Assembly (NCBI GenBank): GCA_014381745.1
Contig: JACNLA010000033.1
Span: forward strand, 1-38,130
Origin: Actinomycetota bacterium
GTDB lineage: Bacteria > Actinomycetota > Acidimicrobiia > Acidimicrobiales > MedAcidi-G1
Direction of reading: 5' to 3'
DNA length: 38,130 bases
Positions 24,219 through 31,202 of the stretch are shown here, in pieces; positions within the stretch are counted from its first letter, which is position 1; each line of letters starts with the position of its first letter. The notes under the pieces were generated by a model. It ran no database searches. It saw only the letters and a program-made list of their open reading frames with translations, and was not told the DNA's origin. The position numbers and the translations under genes were made by a program.

Positions 24219-24238
24219 TACCCGTCTACCTGTCAGCC
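24213..24238. repeat. Inverted repeat across convergent stop codons
   Basis: GGCTGA (24213-24218) and TCAGCC (24233-24238) are perfect complements with a 14-bp spacer. The two arms contain the TGA of the barrel gene and the TGA of the minus-strand membrane gene. It may fold as a shared 3' hairpin on both strands. Confidence 0.4.
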
Positions 24239-24670
24239 AGTGAGTTCCCGCTCGACCTCGTCAATGAGGTCACGTTCAGCACCGTCGATGGCCTCTCCTA
24301 TGTCGGCCTCGACCTCGTCGAAGTAGCCCTCCAGATCAGCCTCTAGGTCATCTGCCACCTCTGAAACCGTGTCCACAATGGTGTCAGCCACAACAGTCAC
24401 CAAGAGCACGGCACCGATTATCCCAAGAGCAACCGACATAGCGCCAAGAAAGGCGCCAAGGCCGGCCATCTTGCGACGTGGCCTGTCTCTTGCCCTTCCG
24501 ACGAACCCGAACACCAGCGCCAACACTCCCAGGATCCATGCCATAAAGAAAAAGAAGGGCACGATTCCGAACAGGACCCCTATGAGGCCCGTCGCCAGGG
24601 ACGCGATCGCCATGCCCTCGCCGCGGACGACTGCCGGTTGGCTCTCTTCCATGAGGTGATGCTCGCACAT
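24233..24670 (-). CDS. Small membrane protein (DUF4190-like)
   Basis: 145 aa from the ATG at 24670 (the alternative is ATG 24652, giving M-E-E-S-Q; neither has a clear ribosome site). Residues about 20-52 and 67-95 are hydrophobic, with F-F-F-F-M-A-W-I-L-G in the first; they form two or three membrane segments separated by a basic loop (R-A-R-D-R-P-R-R-K). M-A-I-A-S-L-A-T-G-L-I-G-V-L-F-G resembles the start of DUF4190 domains. The last 45 residues are strongly acidic (Asp/Glu with Leu/Val spacing, likely an amphipathic helix) and would lie on one membrane face. It is divergent from another small membrane protein. Function is unknown. Confidence 0.7.
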   Translation of the reverse strand: MCEHHLMEESQPAVVRGEGMAIASLATGLIGVLFGIVPFFFFMAWILGVLALVFGFVGRARDRPRRKMAGLGAFLGAMSVALGIIGAVLLVTVVADTIVDTVSEVADDLEADLEGYFDEVEADIGEAIDGAERDLIDEVERELTG

Positions 24671-24783
24671 GGGCCAGCGCTGATGGCTGACCCCGAACAG
24701 GTGCCCTCAGACCCCCTCAGAGGGAATACTCTCGTCAGAAAGCAGGCCATCCGGCCATCAGGGGAGAAGGGGATTCAGACGCC

Positions 24784-25080
24784 ATGAGCGACTTTCAGGA
24801 ACACGTCGAGAAGCTGAACGTCAGGGGCATCATCATGGCGTCCCTCATGACCGCCTTCGGCCTGGTCGTGGCCCTCGCTTGGAAGGACGCCATCAACGCT
24901 CTGGTCGCCTCCATCATTCCCGACAGTTCCGATGGGTCACTGCTCTCCATGTTCATTACAGCTGTGGCAGTGACGGTGCTGGTGACAGTCCTGGCAGCCG
25001 TTGCCCTGAAAACCAACAAGCGTCTGGAGCAGAGCTGGGACAGGGTCAACGACCTATGGGAGAAGGACGAAGAGGACTGA
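24784..25080 (+). CDS. Small membrane protein (DUF5654-like)
   Basis: 98 aa with two membrane spans, about residues 14-32 (M-A-S-L-M-T-A-F-G-L-V-V-A-L-A-W) and 52-75 (S-M-F-I-T-A-V-A-V-T-V-L-V). A-F-G-L-V-V-A-L-A-W-K-D-A-I matches my recollection of the DUF5654 family, where such a segment is conserved; this is recall, not a search. The C-terminus is charged (K-T-N-K-R-L, then E-K-D-E-E-D) and probably cytoplasmic. GAAGGGG lies 13 bases before the ATG. The next gene starts 4 bases after its stop, so they are very likely co-transcribed. Confidence 0.75.
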   Translation: MSDFQEHVEKLNVRGIIMASLMTAFGLVVALAWKDAINALVASIIPDSSDGSLLSMFITAVAVTVLVTVLAAVALKTNKRLEQSWDRVNDLWEKDEED

Positions 25081-25084
25081 CCCG

Positions 25085-27670
25085 ATGAGGTTGGCACCAG
25101 TAGCGGTGGTGCTGGCCCTGTTGGCTGGGGCGTGTGGCGCTGAGACGGAACCTTCAGCCGACCCTCGACCGGCTGGTACCCAACCATCCACGGAACCCCT
25201 TGCGACCATGCCGACCACGAGAACCCCGGCAACCACGCCGACTCCTCCACCATCCTCAACCTCAGAGACAGCTCCCCCGCCCACTACGGCCACCGGACCG
25301 ATCACGACCACAACTCCCACGACAGCCCCGACCCCGGCGACCACGACAACAACCGCTGTCCCTCGACCTCTCAGCTATCCACGAACCTGTCAGGCATGGA
25401 ACGGCATCCAGAACATGCCTGACCTCTCCGAGGTCGAGCGACTGGCAAAGCACGACCTGATGTGGTCGGGAACCTGGGATCTCGGGCTGAGGTGGGACAA
25501 CTCCGATGAGCAGCCCTACCGGGGAATGGCCGTGACCCTTGCCGATGTTGATGGCGACGACGAGTTCACCGCAGCAATAGCGATGAAGGAGGACCTGCTC
25601 GGCATCAATCCGAACCTGAGGACCCTCGTGGAGATCAGGTACCGCGACGGCCGCTTCGTTGGCGACGAGGCCGGCCTTCCCTGGTGGGACCTGGGGCACT
25701 ACCCCCCAGATTCGCCCTACTGGATCAGGGACGCCGACGGAATGCCGGTCCCCGGATGGGGCGAGGACTCTGATGGCGACGGGGTCCTCGAGGCAGATGA
25801 GGTGCTCGGATCACTCATCGACTTCCGCAACACGGCGGTCATCGAACTCGTAGCCCAAAAGGCAAGAGCCCTGAAGGAAACAGGCGCCGTGGATGGAATC
25901 TTCCTGGACTGGTGGAATGAGCGCTACCCGACCTCGGCGTCCTTTCTCGACTGGTCGACCTTCTACATGAGTCCCGAGGAGGAACTTGAGGCCCGGCTGG
26001 CGATTCTCCGGCGAATCCGGGAACTGGTCGGCGACGACTTCTTGATCCTCGTGAACACCAACGAGGCAAAGGCGCCATTGTCAGCATCGCTCATCAACGG
26101 CACGTTCATGGAGGTATGGAAGGCGGACTGGTCGACCGGTTACTCGGTTGACCACCTGCGAACGGTAGAGGAGACCCTCTTCTGGGCATCAGAGACGCTT
26201 CAGGAGCCGCGCATCAACTGCCTGGAGGGGTGGCGGGTCGTCTACGACTACGGCAACGAGGCCGCCCAGGTGACAGAGCGTGACTCAAGTGAGAACCGCC
26301 AGTGGATGCGCCTGTTCACGACGCTGGCGCTAACCCATTCCGACGGCCACGTGCTCTTCGGTGACGACAACGCCGAGCCCACCTGGGACCACCACCACAA
26401 CTGGTACGACTTCTGGGACACCGACCTGGGTCAACCGGTCGGGCCAAAGGGGCAGGTCCTCGACGGAATCGACGGCCTCTTCATTCGGGAGTTCACCAAC
26501 GGATGGGCTGTCTACAACCGCTCGGGTTCTCCAAGGACGATTACCTGGTCCGGTGATACGACCGCAGCCTCCTCGGGAGAGAGCAGCCAGGTCCATGTAC
26601 TCGGCGACATGGATGGCGAGATCTACCTGGCGGTGGCAGCGACAAGTGACCACCCATCGGCAGCGACAACTACGGCACCTGCGACAACGGCCGTTCCCAC
26701 TACCAGCTCAGCACCGCCGGTCACCACGCTCCCACCGGTCACCACGCTCCCACCGACGACCACGCAGCCGCCGCCTCCGACCACGGTCGCTCCAACGACC
26801 ACCACTGCCCCGCCCCCGGATGAACTGGCGATCGACTGCGCCTTCGACCAACAGGCGCTCACGGTTTCCTGCACAGCAACCGGGTCGACAGGTGGGTCGA
26901 GAAGGTGGACCTCAAGCCTTGCTTCGGGCTGGGGCGATGGCGACACATACGAGCGAACCCTCAACTGGGGCGAGAACGCCACCGAGGCAACCGTCCAACT
27001 GGAGGTGTGCAACGGCGACGACTGCACCGTGGCCACCACCACCGTCAACCTGGCACGGGAGCCATCGGGCGACTGTCCCTCCGACTTCAACGGTTGGTTC
27101 ACCACGTTCCCTCTTGATGACCTGTCCTCCGTCCAGACAGTCGGACCACCTGGCAGGGAGATCGACGGATGGGACTACAAGGGCCACGGCTACTTCAGGG
27201 TTCCCAGCGGGCAGAACATGGTCGATGTCCGGTTGCCGACCGACGCCACGCTGGTGAACGCCGCCGTCTACATCGAGGCTGACGAGGCCCAGTATTCCCT
27301 GACATTCAGGACAGCCTGTGAGGGCCTTGAGTTCCTCTTTGACCACATCGGGACACCGGTCCCCGCTATTGGCGACCTGATCGACTGGGAACCGACAGAA
27401 AGCAGTGCCGGCTTTCCCGTTGAGCACCTGTCGCTGTTGGAGGGCGACCTCATCGGAACCTCGATCGGAACCGTCGGTGACGGCAACGCCTTCGTGGACT
27501 TCGGGGTGAACGATTCGTTCGCAAGGCTCCGAACCCCCGAGAGCCCGCTCGCCTACGGCCGCCACCTGAGCGCTGTCTGCTTCTACGACTTCTTCTCCCC
27601 AGAGGTCGCCTCGGTTCTACGGAGCCGGATAAAGCAGAACCAACCCGTCGAAACCGGATTCTGCCCGTAG
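25085..27670 (+). CDS. Large modular exported lipoprotein with glycosidase-like domain
   Basis: 861 aa. A signal peptide ends L-L-A-G-A-C (C17), followed by a Thr/Pro linker to about residue 95. Residues about 100-480 look like a TIM-barrel glycosidase of the hypothetical GHL type: A-V-D-G-I-F-L-D-W-W-N-E near 270, I-L-V-N-T-N-E-A near 319, T-F-M-E-V-W near 341, and a late L-T-H-S-D-G-H-V-L-F. An EF-hand-like Ca2+ loop D-S-D-G-D-G-V-L-E-A-D-E occupies 228-239. A second Thr/Pro linker (about 520-580) contains an exact 18-nt duplication. It joins the barrel to a Cys-paired beta module (C-A-F-D, then C-N-G-D-D-C) and a last domain of about 190 residues rich in beta strands, ending in a Cys. It probably acts on a cell-surface or environmental polysaccharide; the substrate cannot be read. 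Confidence 0.78.
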   Translation: MRLAPVAVVLALLAGACGAETEPSADPRPAGTQPSTEPLATMPTTRTPATTPTPPPSSTSETAPPPTTATGPITTTTPTTAPTPATTTTTAVPRPLSYPRTCQAWNGIQNMPDLSEVERLAKHDLMWSGTWDLGLRWDNSDEQPYRGMAVTLADVDGDDEFTAAIAMKEDLLGINPNLRTLVEIRYRDGRFVGDEAGLPWWDLGHYPPDSPYWIRDADGMPVPGWGEDSDGDGVLEADEVLGSLIDFRNTAVIELVAQKARALKETGAVDGIFLDWWNERYPTSASFLDWSTFYMSPEEELEARLAILRRIRELVGDDFLILVNTNEAKAPLSASLINGTFMEVWKADWSTGYSVDHLRTVEETLFWASETLQEPRINCLEGWRVVYDYGNEAAQVTERDSSENRQWMRLFTTLALTHSDGHVLFGDDNAEPTWDHHHNWYDFWDTDLGQPVGPKGQVLDGIDGLFIREFTNGWAVYNRSGSPRTITWSGDTTAASSGESSQVHVLGDMDGEIYLAVAATSDHPSAATTTAPATTAVPTTSSAPPVTTLPPVTTLPPTTTQPPPPTTVAPTTTTAPPPDELAIDCAFDQQALTVSCTATGSTGGSRRWTSSLASGWGDGDTYERTLNWGENATEATVQLEVCNGDDCTVATTTVNLAREPSGDCPSDFNGWFTTFPLDDLSSVQTVGPPGREIDGWDYKGHGYFRVPSGQNMVDVRLPTDATLVNAAVYIEADEAQYSLTFRTACEGLEFLFDHIGTPVPAIGDLIDWEPTESSAGFPVEHLSLLEGDLIGTSIGTVGDGNAFVDFGVNDSFARLRTPESPLAYGRHLSAVCFYDFFSPEVASVLRSRIKQNQPVETGFCP
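26717..26752 (+). repeat. Tandem 18-bp repeat in linker region
   Basis: CCGGTCACCACGCTCCCA occurs twice in exact tandem (26717-26734 and 26735-26752). It is in frame and encodes part of a Val-Thr-Thr-Leu-Pro-Pro linker, so copy number can vary without changing frame. Confidence 0.85.
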
Positions 27671-27691
27671 CCGAATCCAGCAGAGCGCCTG

Positions 27692-27733
27692 AAAAAGCGG
27701 TCAACCCCCGGCGGCGGGAGCCAGGGGCTGACC
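27692..27733 (-). terminator. Intrinsic terminator for the tRNA-Glu/tRNA-Gln/gltX strand
   Basis: On the minus strand GGTCA-G-CCCC and GGGG-T-TGACC pair with one mismatch to make a long GC-rich stem around a 15-nt loop, directly followed by GCTTTTTC. It lies 194 bases past tRNA-Glu. The 193-bp stretch between (27734-27926) shows no gene I can support. Confidence 0.7.
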
Positions 27734-27926
27734 TGGGATCGATACCGGTGGCGCCAATTCGGCGGGAATCAGGCGTGCTCACCGATGTGTATCAACCCGT
27801 CTGTGCGGACCACTCCCCCATGCCTCGAAAGGCAAGTGGACCGGCTACCCGCTCTGATCGGAGACCATAGTCCTGAAACGGTGGTTTGTCCCGTGGAAAT
27901 TTCCCGGAACCGGGCCGACACAGAGG

Positions 27927-28002
27927 TGGTACCCCGTACGGGATTCGAACCCGTGTTACCAGATTGAGAATCTGGCGTCCTGGGCCTCTAGACGAACGGG
28001 GC
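27927..28002 (-). tRNA. tRNA-Glu (anticodon CTC)
   Basis: A 76-nt gene read on the minus strand, including an encoded CCA. Acceptor arms GCCCCGT and ACGGGGT pair with a G-U at the first position, common in actinobacterial tRNA-Glu. The anticodon arm is CCAGA-TTCTCAA-TCTGG with CTC central. The T arm has GTTCGAATC. Downstream of tRNA-Gln and gltX on the same strand. Confidence 0.95.
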
Positions 28003-28087
28003 CTGTACCTGTTGACATCCCGGCGGGTGCGGAACGTCAACCTCTGGAGCAGCGCATTGTAGCGATGCCTCGAGGCTGCGCCTCTTG

Positions 28088-28159
28088 CTCGGGGGGGAGG
28101 ACTCGAACCCCCAACGACTGGACCAGAACCAGCTGTGTTGCCAATTACACCACCCCCGA
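28088..28159 (-). tRNA. tRNA-Gln (anticodon CTG)
   Basis: A 72-nt cloverleaf on the minus strand. Acceptor arms TCGGGGG and CCCCCGA, discriminator G as usual for tRNA-Gln. Anticodon arm GCTGG-TTCTGGT-CCAGT with CTG central (last pair G-U). T-loop TTCGAGT. CCA is not encoded (CAA follows). Located between gltX and tRNA-Glu. Confidence 0.95.
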
Positions 28160-28224
28160 AAGGTGGGCCCCGGAGGGCGCAGGACAGCGTAACGGTCAGA
28201 TTGTTACGACCGGCGGGTCGAGAC

Positions 28225-29565
28225 CTACAGGCGTGCCCGGGCCTGCGCTATCCGTCTAAGAACCTCGGTGCGGTCCATGCATTCAGCCATGGTCTCAAAG
28301 AGCGGCGGGCCGACCGTGCGGCCGGTGACGGCAACCCGTACGGGCGCCTGGGCCTTGCCCAACTTGAGGCCGACCGTCTCGCCGACCTCCATCACCGTGT
28401 CCTTGAGCACCTCGGGCTCCCATGCGCAGTCGGCGAACGCTGCGGCGGTTCCCTCAAGGATCTCGGCGGCGAACTTCCCCTTTACCATCGCCTTGTGCCA
28501 TGAGTCCGGGTCGTCGACCGGGTCTTCCAGGAACAAGAAGTCAACGAACCTGGGGGTGTCGCTGAAGGTCCTCAGCTTTTCCTGGATCAGGTCGACCATG
28601 TTGTCAAAGAGCCCCTGGTCGAAGCTGTCCGGCGGCCAGGGTGCGGCGTCTCCCATCCATGGACCGACCCGTTCAATGAACTCGGCCTTCGGTAGTGCCC
28701 TCAGGTAGGTGGCGTTGATGTGTTCCAGCTTCTTGAGGTCAAAATAGGCCGCTGCCTTGTTGACGTCCTCGATGCGGAACACGTCGACGAGCTCAGCCAG
28801 CGGCCTGATCTCCACGTCGTCCGGCGGCCCCCATCCGAGGAGGGCCAGATAGTTGACCATGGCCTCCGCCAGGTAGCCGCGTTCTCGGTAGTCGGCGATC
28901 GAAACATCGTCGCGACGCTTGGAGAGCTTCTTGCGCTGCTCGTTCACGAGGAGGGGAAGGTGGGCGTAGGTGGGGTGTGGAGCTCCCATTGCGTCGAGCA
29001 TGAGAAGCACCTTCGGCACCCCGGACAGAAGGTCCTCGCCGCGGATGGCGTGGGTGATGCCCATGTCGGCGTCGTCTACAGCGTTGGCCAGGAGGAACAT
29101 GGGTGACCCGTTGGATCGCCAGATGACGAAGTCCTCGAGGTCGTCTGTCAAGAACGAGACCTCGCCGCGCACGATGTCTTTGAACTGAACGGTCCGGCCT
29201 GTCGGCATGCGGAATCGCACGGCCAGGCCGTCGGTGATCGACGAGCCTTCGACCTCACGATTCTCGGCATCACACAGGTAGGCGAGACCTCGGTTCAAGA
29301 GGTCCTCTACGACCTCCCTGTGACGGTCGCTGCGTTCGGACTGGTAGAGCGGCCCCTCGTCCCAGTCGAGTCCCAGCCACTCGAGCTCGGCCAGCAGGCT
29401 CTGCGTCAGCTCGGGCCGGTTTCGCTCAGCGTCGGTGTCCTCGACACGCAGCACGTAGGTGCCACCGGTCGAGCGGGCGAACAGCCAGTTGAACAGGGCG
29501 GTCCGTGCGCTTCCCACATGGAGGAAGCCTGTCGGCGAAGGGGCGAACCTGACTCTTGGGGTCAC
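28225..29565 (-). CDS. gltX: Glutamyl-tRNA synthetase (compact form)
   Basis: 446 aa from a GTG at 29565. A class I synthetase that loads glutamate on tRNA-Glu. In bacteria without GlnRS it also misloads tRNA-Gln for GatCAB. Signatures: F-A-P-S-P-T-G-F-L-H-V-G-S (HIGH motif as HVGS, 16-19), R-V-E-D-T-D (40-45), I-R-G-E-D-L-L (174-180) and the K-L-S-K-R loop (213-217). It is shorter than the usual 470-490 aa: after L-A-Y-L-C (about 98) the Cys-rich/helical insertion of standard GluRS is replaced by about 15 residues before A-V-R-F-R-M-P. The anticodon-binding C-terminal half is present. Both tRNA-Gln and tRNA-Glu follow on the same strand, which suggests a shared transcript for enzyme and substrates. 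Confidence 0.95.
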   Translation of the reverse strand: MTPRVRFAPSPTGFLHVGSARTALFNWLFARSTGGTYVLRVEDTDAERNRPELTQSLLAELEWLGLDWDEGPLYQSERSDRHREVVEDLLNRGLAYLCDAENREVEGSSITDGLAVRFRMPTGRTVQFKDIVRGEVSFLTDDLEDFVIWRSNGSPMFLLANAVDDADMGITHAIRGEDLLSGVPKVLLMLDAMGAPHPTYAHLPLLVNEQRKKLSKRRDDVSIADYRERGYLAEAMVNYLALLGWGPPDDVEIRPLAELVDVFRIEDVNKAAAYFDLKKLEHINATYLRALPKAEFIERVGPWMGDAAPWPPDSFDQGLFDNMVDLIQEKLRTFSDTPRFVDFLFLEDPVDDPDSWHKAMVKGKFAAEILEGTAAAFADCAWEPEVLKDTVMEVGETVGLKLGKAQAPVRVAVTGRTVGPPLFETMAECMDRTEVLRRIAQARARL

Positions 29566-29616
29566 CGGGCTGAGGCTACCGGTGGCGACGCCGACGCCGT
29601 GTGAGGCAGGCAGCGG

Positions 29617-30159
29617 CTAGCTGGGTGCCAGCAGGTGCCGCATCGCTGTGCTCATTGCGCTGAGGCGGTTGTAGAGGGCCTCATAGATCGAGCGGTCAAG
29701 CCCGTAGGGGTCTGGAACCTCGTCGGCTGTGCGGCCAACGGTCATGTGTCCGCCTCGTGCAGCGTGCAGTTGCGCCACCCATTCCCTGAGGGTCGTGCCC
29801 GGCAGGAGGGGTCCGACGGTGCCACCCAGCCTTGGAACCTCGCCGGCCAGAAAGGTCCGACCCCGGGCGTCCTGGCTGAGCGCGGCGACAGCTGACTCGT
29901 GCACACGTGTCATCACGACGATCAGGTCGGCCTGGTCGATCAGGTAGTCGGTCAGCAGGGTGCTGCGTTGGTCGGCGATGTCTATTCCGTGTTCTGCGAG
30001 CACGCCGACTGAGTGGCTGGTTGCAGGTCCGCCGGTCATTGCGTGGGTGCCCGCCGAAGCAACGACCAGGTCGGATCCTGCAGATGCCAGATCGTGTGCC
30101 AGCAGCCCCTCGGCCATTGCCGATCGGCAGATGTTGCCGGTGCAGACGAAGAGAATCAC
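29617..30159 (-). CDS. Low-molecular-weight protein-tyrosine phosphatase family protein
   Basis: 180 aa from a GTG at 30159. The P-loop C-T-G-N-I-C-R-S sits at residues 6-13 (nucleophile C6, R12) and the general acid D150 is in D-P-Y-G. In known members the Cys forms a phosphocysteine intermediate. S-A-G-T near 35 is also conserved. The distance from P-loop to D-P-Y-G is longer than in classic LMW-PTPs (about 137 rather than about 110 residues), due to an insert around 105-145 (L-G-G-T-V-G-P-L-L-P-G). This kind of insert is seen in some actinobacterial members. It could act on protein phosphotyrosine or, less likely, arsenate. It starts 24 bp after the stop of the putative selenoprotein gene. 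Confidence 0.88.
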   Translation of the reverse strand: MILFVCTGNICRSAMAEGLLAHDLASAGSDLVVASAGTHAMTGGPATSHSVGVLAEHGIDIADQRSTLLTDYLIDQADLIVVMTRVHESAVAALSQDARGRTFLAGEVPRLGGTVGPLLPGTTLREWVAQLHAARGGHMTVGRTADEVPDPYGLDRSIYEALYNRLSAMSTAMRHLLAPS

Positions 30160-30183
30160 CCGGGGACCGTTGTTTCAGACAAC

Positions 30184-31095
30184 TCAGGCTGTCGCTGCCT
30201 CGGCGGCGGCGCGGTCTGACTCGAACTGGTACTGGGGTTCGGCCAGGCGGGGGCTGCGGCTGTCGCCGTCGGCCTGGCGGATTCCGTTGTCGAGGCCGCT
30301 GGTAGCGGCGTCCTTCCATGCCTGATCATCTGACCAGCCAACGTCGAGGTCCACGATGGTGCCCGGTTCGGTGATGGTCCACGCCGCGGCGAGCGCCTGA
30401 CTAAGCAGGTCGGTCTGGAACTCAGGGTCGTGTGGTCGGCCGGCCGTGTAGCCGAGCGGCATGTCCACGAAGGCGGCCCTGGGTGGGTTGGCCGCTGCGG
30501 TGATGCTCCGCGCGGCCGTCAGGCTGAGCGTCGATGTGCCGGCTGCTTCGATTGCCCTCGCTACCAGACCCACGGTCTGGTGGCATACAGGTCAAACGGG
30601 TACGAGCAGCACCAGGTCGACCTCGCCGGCAGCCTTCATGGCGTCGATTGCACCGACGATCGCCGGGGCCAACTCCTCTTCGGCTCGCCGTGCCGAGTAG
30701 ATGCCTCCCATGCACGCGATCGCCTCCGGCGCAATGCCTCCGATCGTGCCGGCGGCAACCATCTCGTTGAGGCGGTCCACCGGGAAGACAATGTTGGGGT
30801 CGCTTCGGGCGGGTTCCAGGTCGTAGGCGAAGTGGGTTACGCGTACGTCACCAGCCGGTTGGTCGGTTGGAATGTGGCGGATGCCGGTGTCGTCCTTCCA
30901 GTGAAATGCCACCTGGCCCTCGCGGTAGGCCCCACCGGATCCGACGAGAGCAATTGTTGAGTTGGAGAGCGGCTTGCGGAGCGGTGTCCAGGGTGGCTGA
31001 TCGGGGCGATGGGCCCACTGGTAGGGCTCGTAGCCGAGGGCCGAGTACTGCAGGGTCGTGCGTTCGATGTAGTCAACCGGTTTGCTCAGGTCCAC
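30184..31095 (-). CDS. Putative selenoprotein of the glycine/betaine/D-proline reductase B (GrdB/PrdB) family, in-frame UGA = Sec168
   Basis: One frame of 303 residues from the ATG at 31095 to a TAA at 30184. It is interrupted once by TGA at 30594-30592 (codon 168); the frame is otherwise open. The N-terminal part has family hallmarks: S-T-I-A-L-V-G-S-G-G near 45-54, D-P-N-I-V-F-P-V-D-R-L-N-E-M near 99-112, then G-T-I-G-G-I-A-P-E-A and C-M-G-G. The UGA falls in V-L-L-V-P-V-U-P-V-C-H-Q-T-V-G, so Sec168 and C171 form a U-x-x-C redox pair where related proteins carry C-x-x-C or U-x-x-C. A SECIS-like hairpin follows. Members are selenium- or thiol-dependent reductases, anaerobic amino-acid reductases in clostridia; the role in this organism is unknown. 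No grdA, prdA or other subunit is adjacent. Divergent from a MerR gene. Alternatives are a nonsense-mutated gene or two genes. Confidence 0.85.
30560..30591 (-). promoter_or_regulatory. Bacterial SECIS-like stem-loop after the UGA
   Basis: Minus strand, starting 8 bases after the TGA: ACCAGACC-GTG-GGTCTGGT is a perfect 8-bp stem with a 3-nt loop. A further G-C and C-G pair beyond a C/A mismatch extends it (GC at 30584-30583 with GC at 30561-30560). The loop begins 19 nt after the TGA and its first base is G. Known bacterial SECIS elements have an apical loop about 16-37 nt past the UGA with a G among the first loop bases, so both criteria hold. It lies in coding sequence, as expected. Confidence 0.8.
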
Positions 31096-31167
31096 GTGCG
31101 CATCTTCGCATGTGTCGCGCCGAAATGGGGTGTCCGCTGGAATCTGCGGAGCAACTGAGGCTGAGCA

Positions 31168-31196
31168 TCGACTCTGTGAGCATTTACTCCTACAAT
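31168..31196 (+). promoter_or_regulatory. Leaderless-type promoter of the MerR/men operon
   Basis: TCGACT (31168-31173), a 17-bp spacer and TACAAT (31191-31196), with the ATG 6 bases after the -10. The spacer contains GAG-CATTTA-CTC. In MerR systems the activator binds between -35 and -10; here the spacing is the ordinary 17 bp rather than the elongated 19-20 bp. The start of the divergent selenoprotein gene is 72 bp away. Confidence 0.5.
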
Positions 31197-31202
31197 CAAC
31201 GC

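Noticed and set aside
26660-26830. CRISPR or minisatellite array in the linker region
   Set aside because: The repeats are codon-level Thr/Pro repetition in a linker with one exact 18-bp tandem, no spacers and no cas genes.
30184-31095. Two separate genes, or a frameshift, instead of a UGA-containing one
   Set aside because: Both parts are in the same frame, the second part has no convincing start or ribosome site, and a SECIS-like hairpin and redox motif sit at the junction; no indel is needed to join them.
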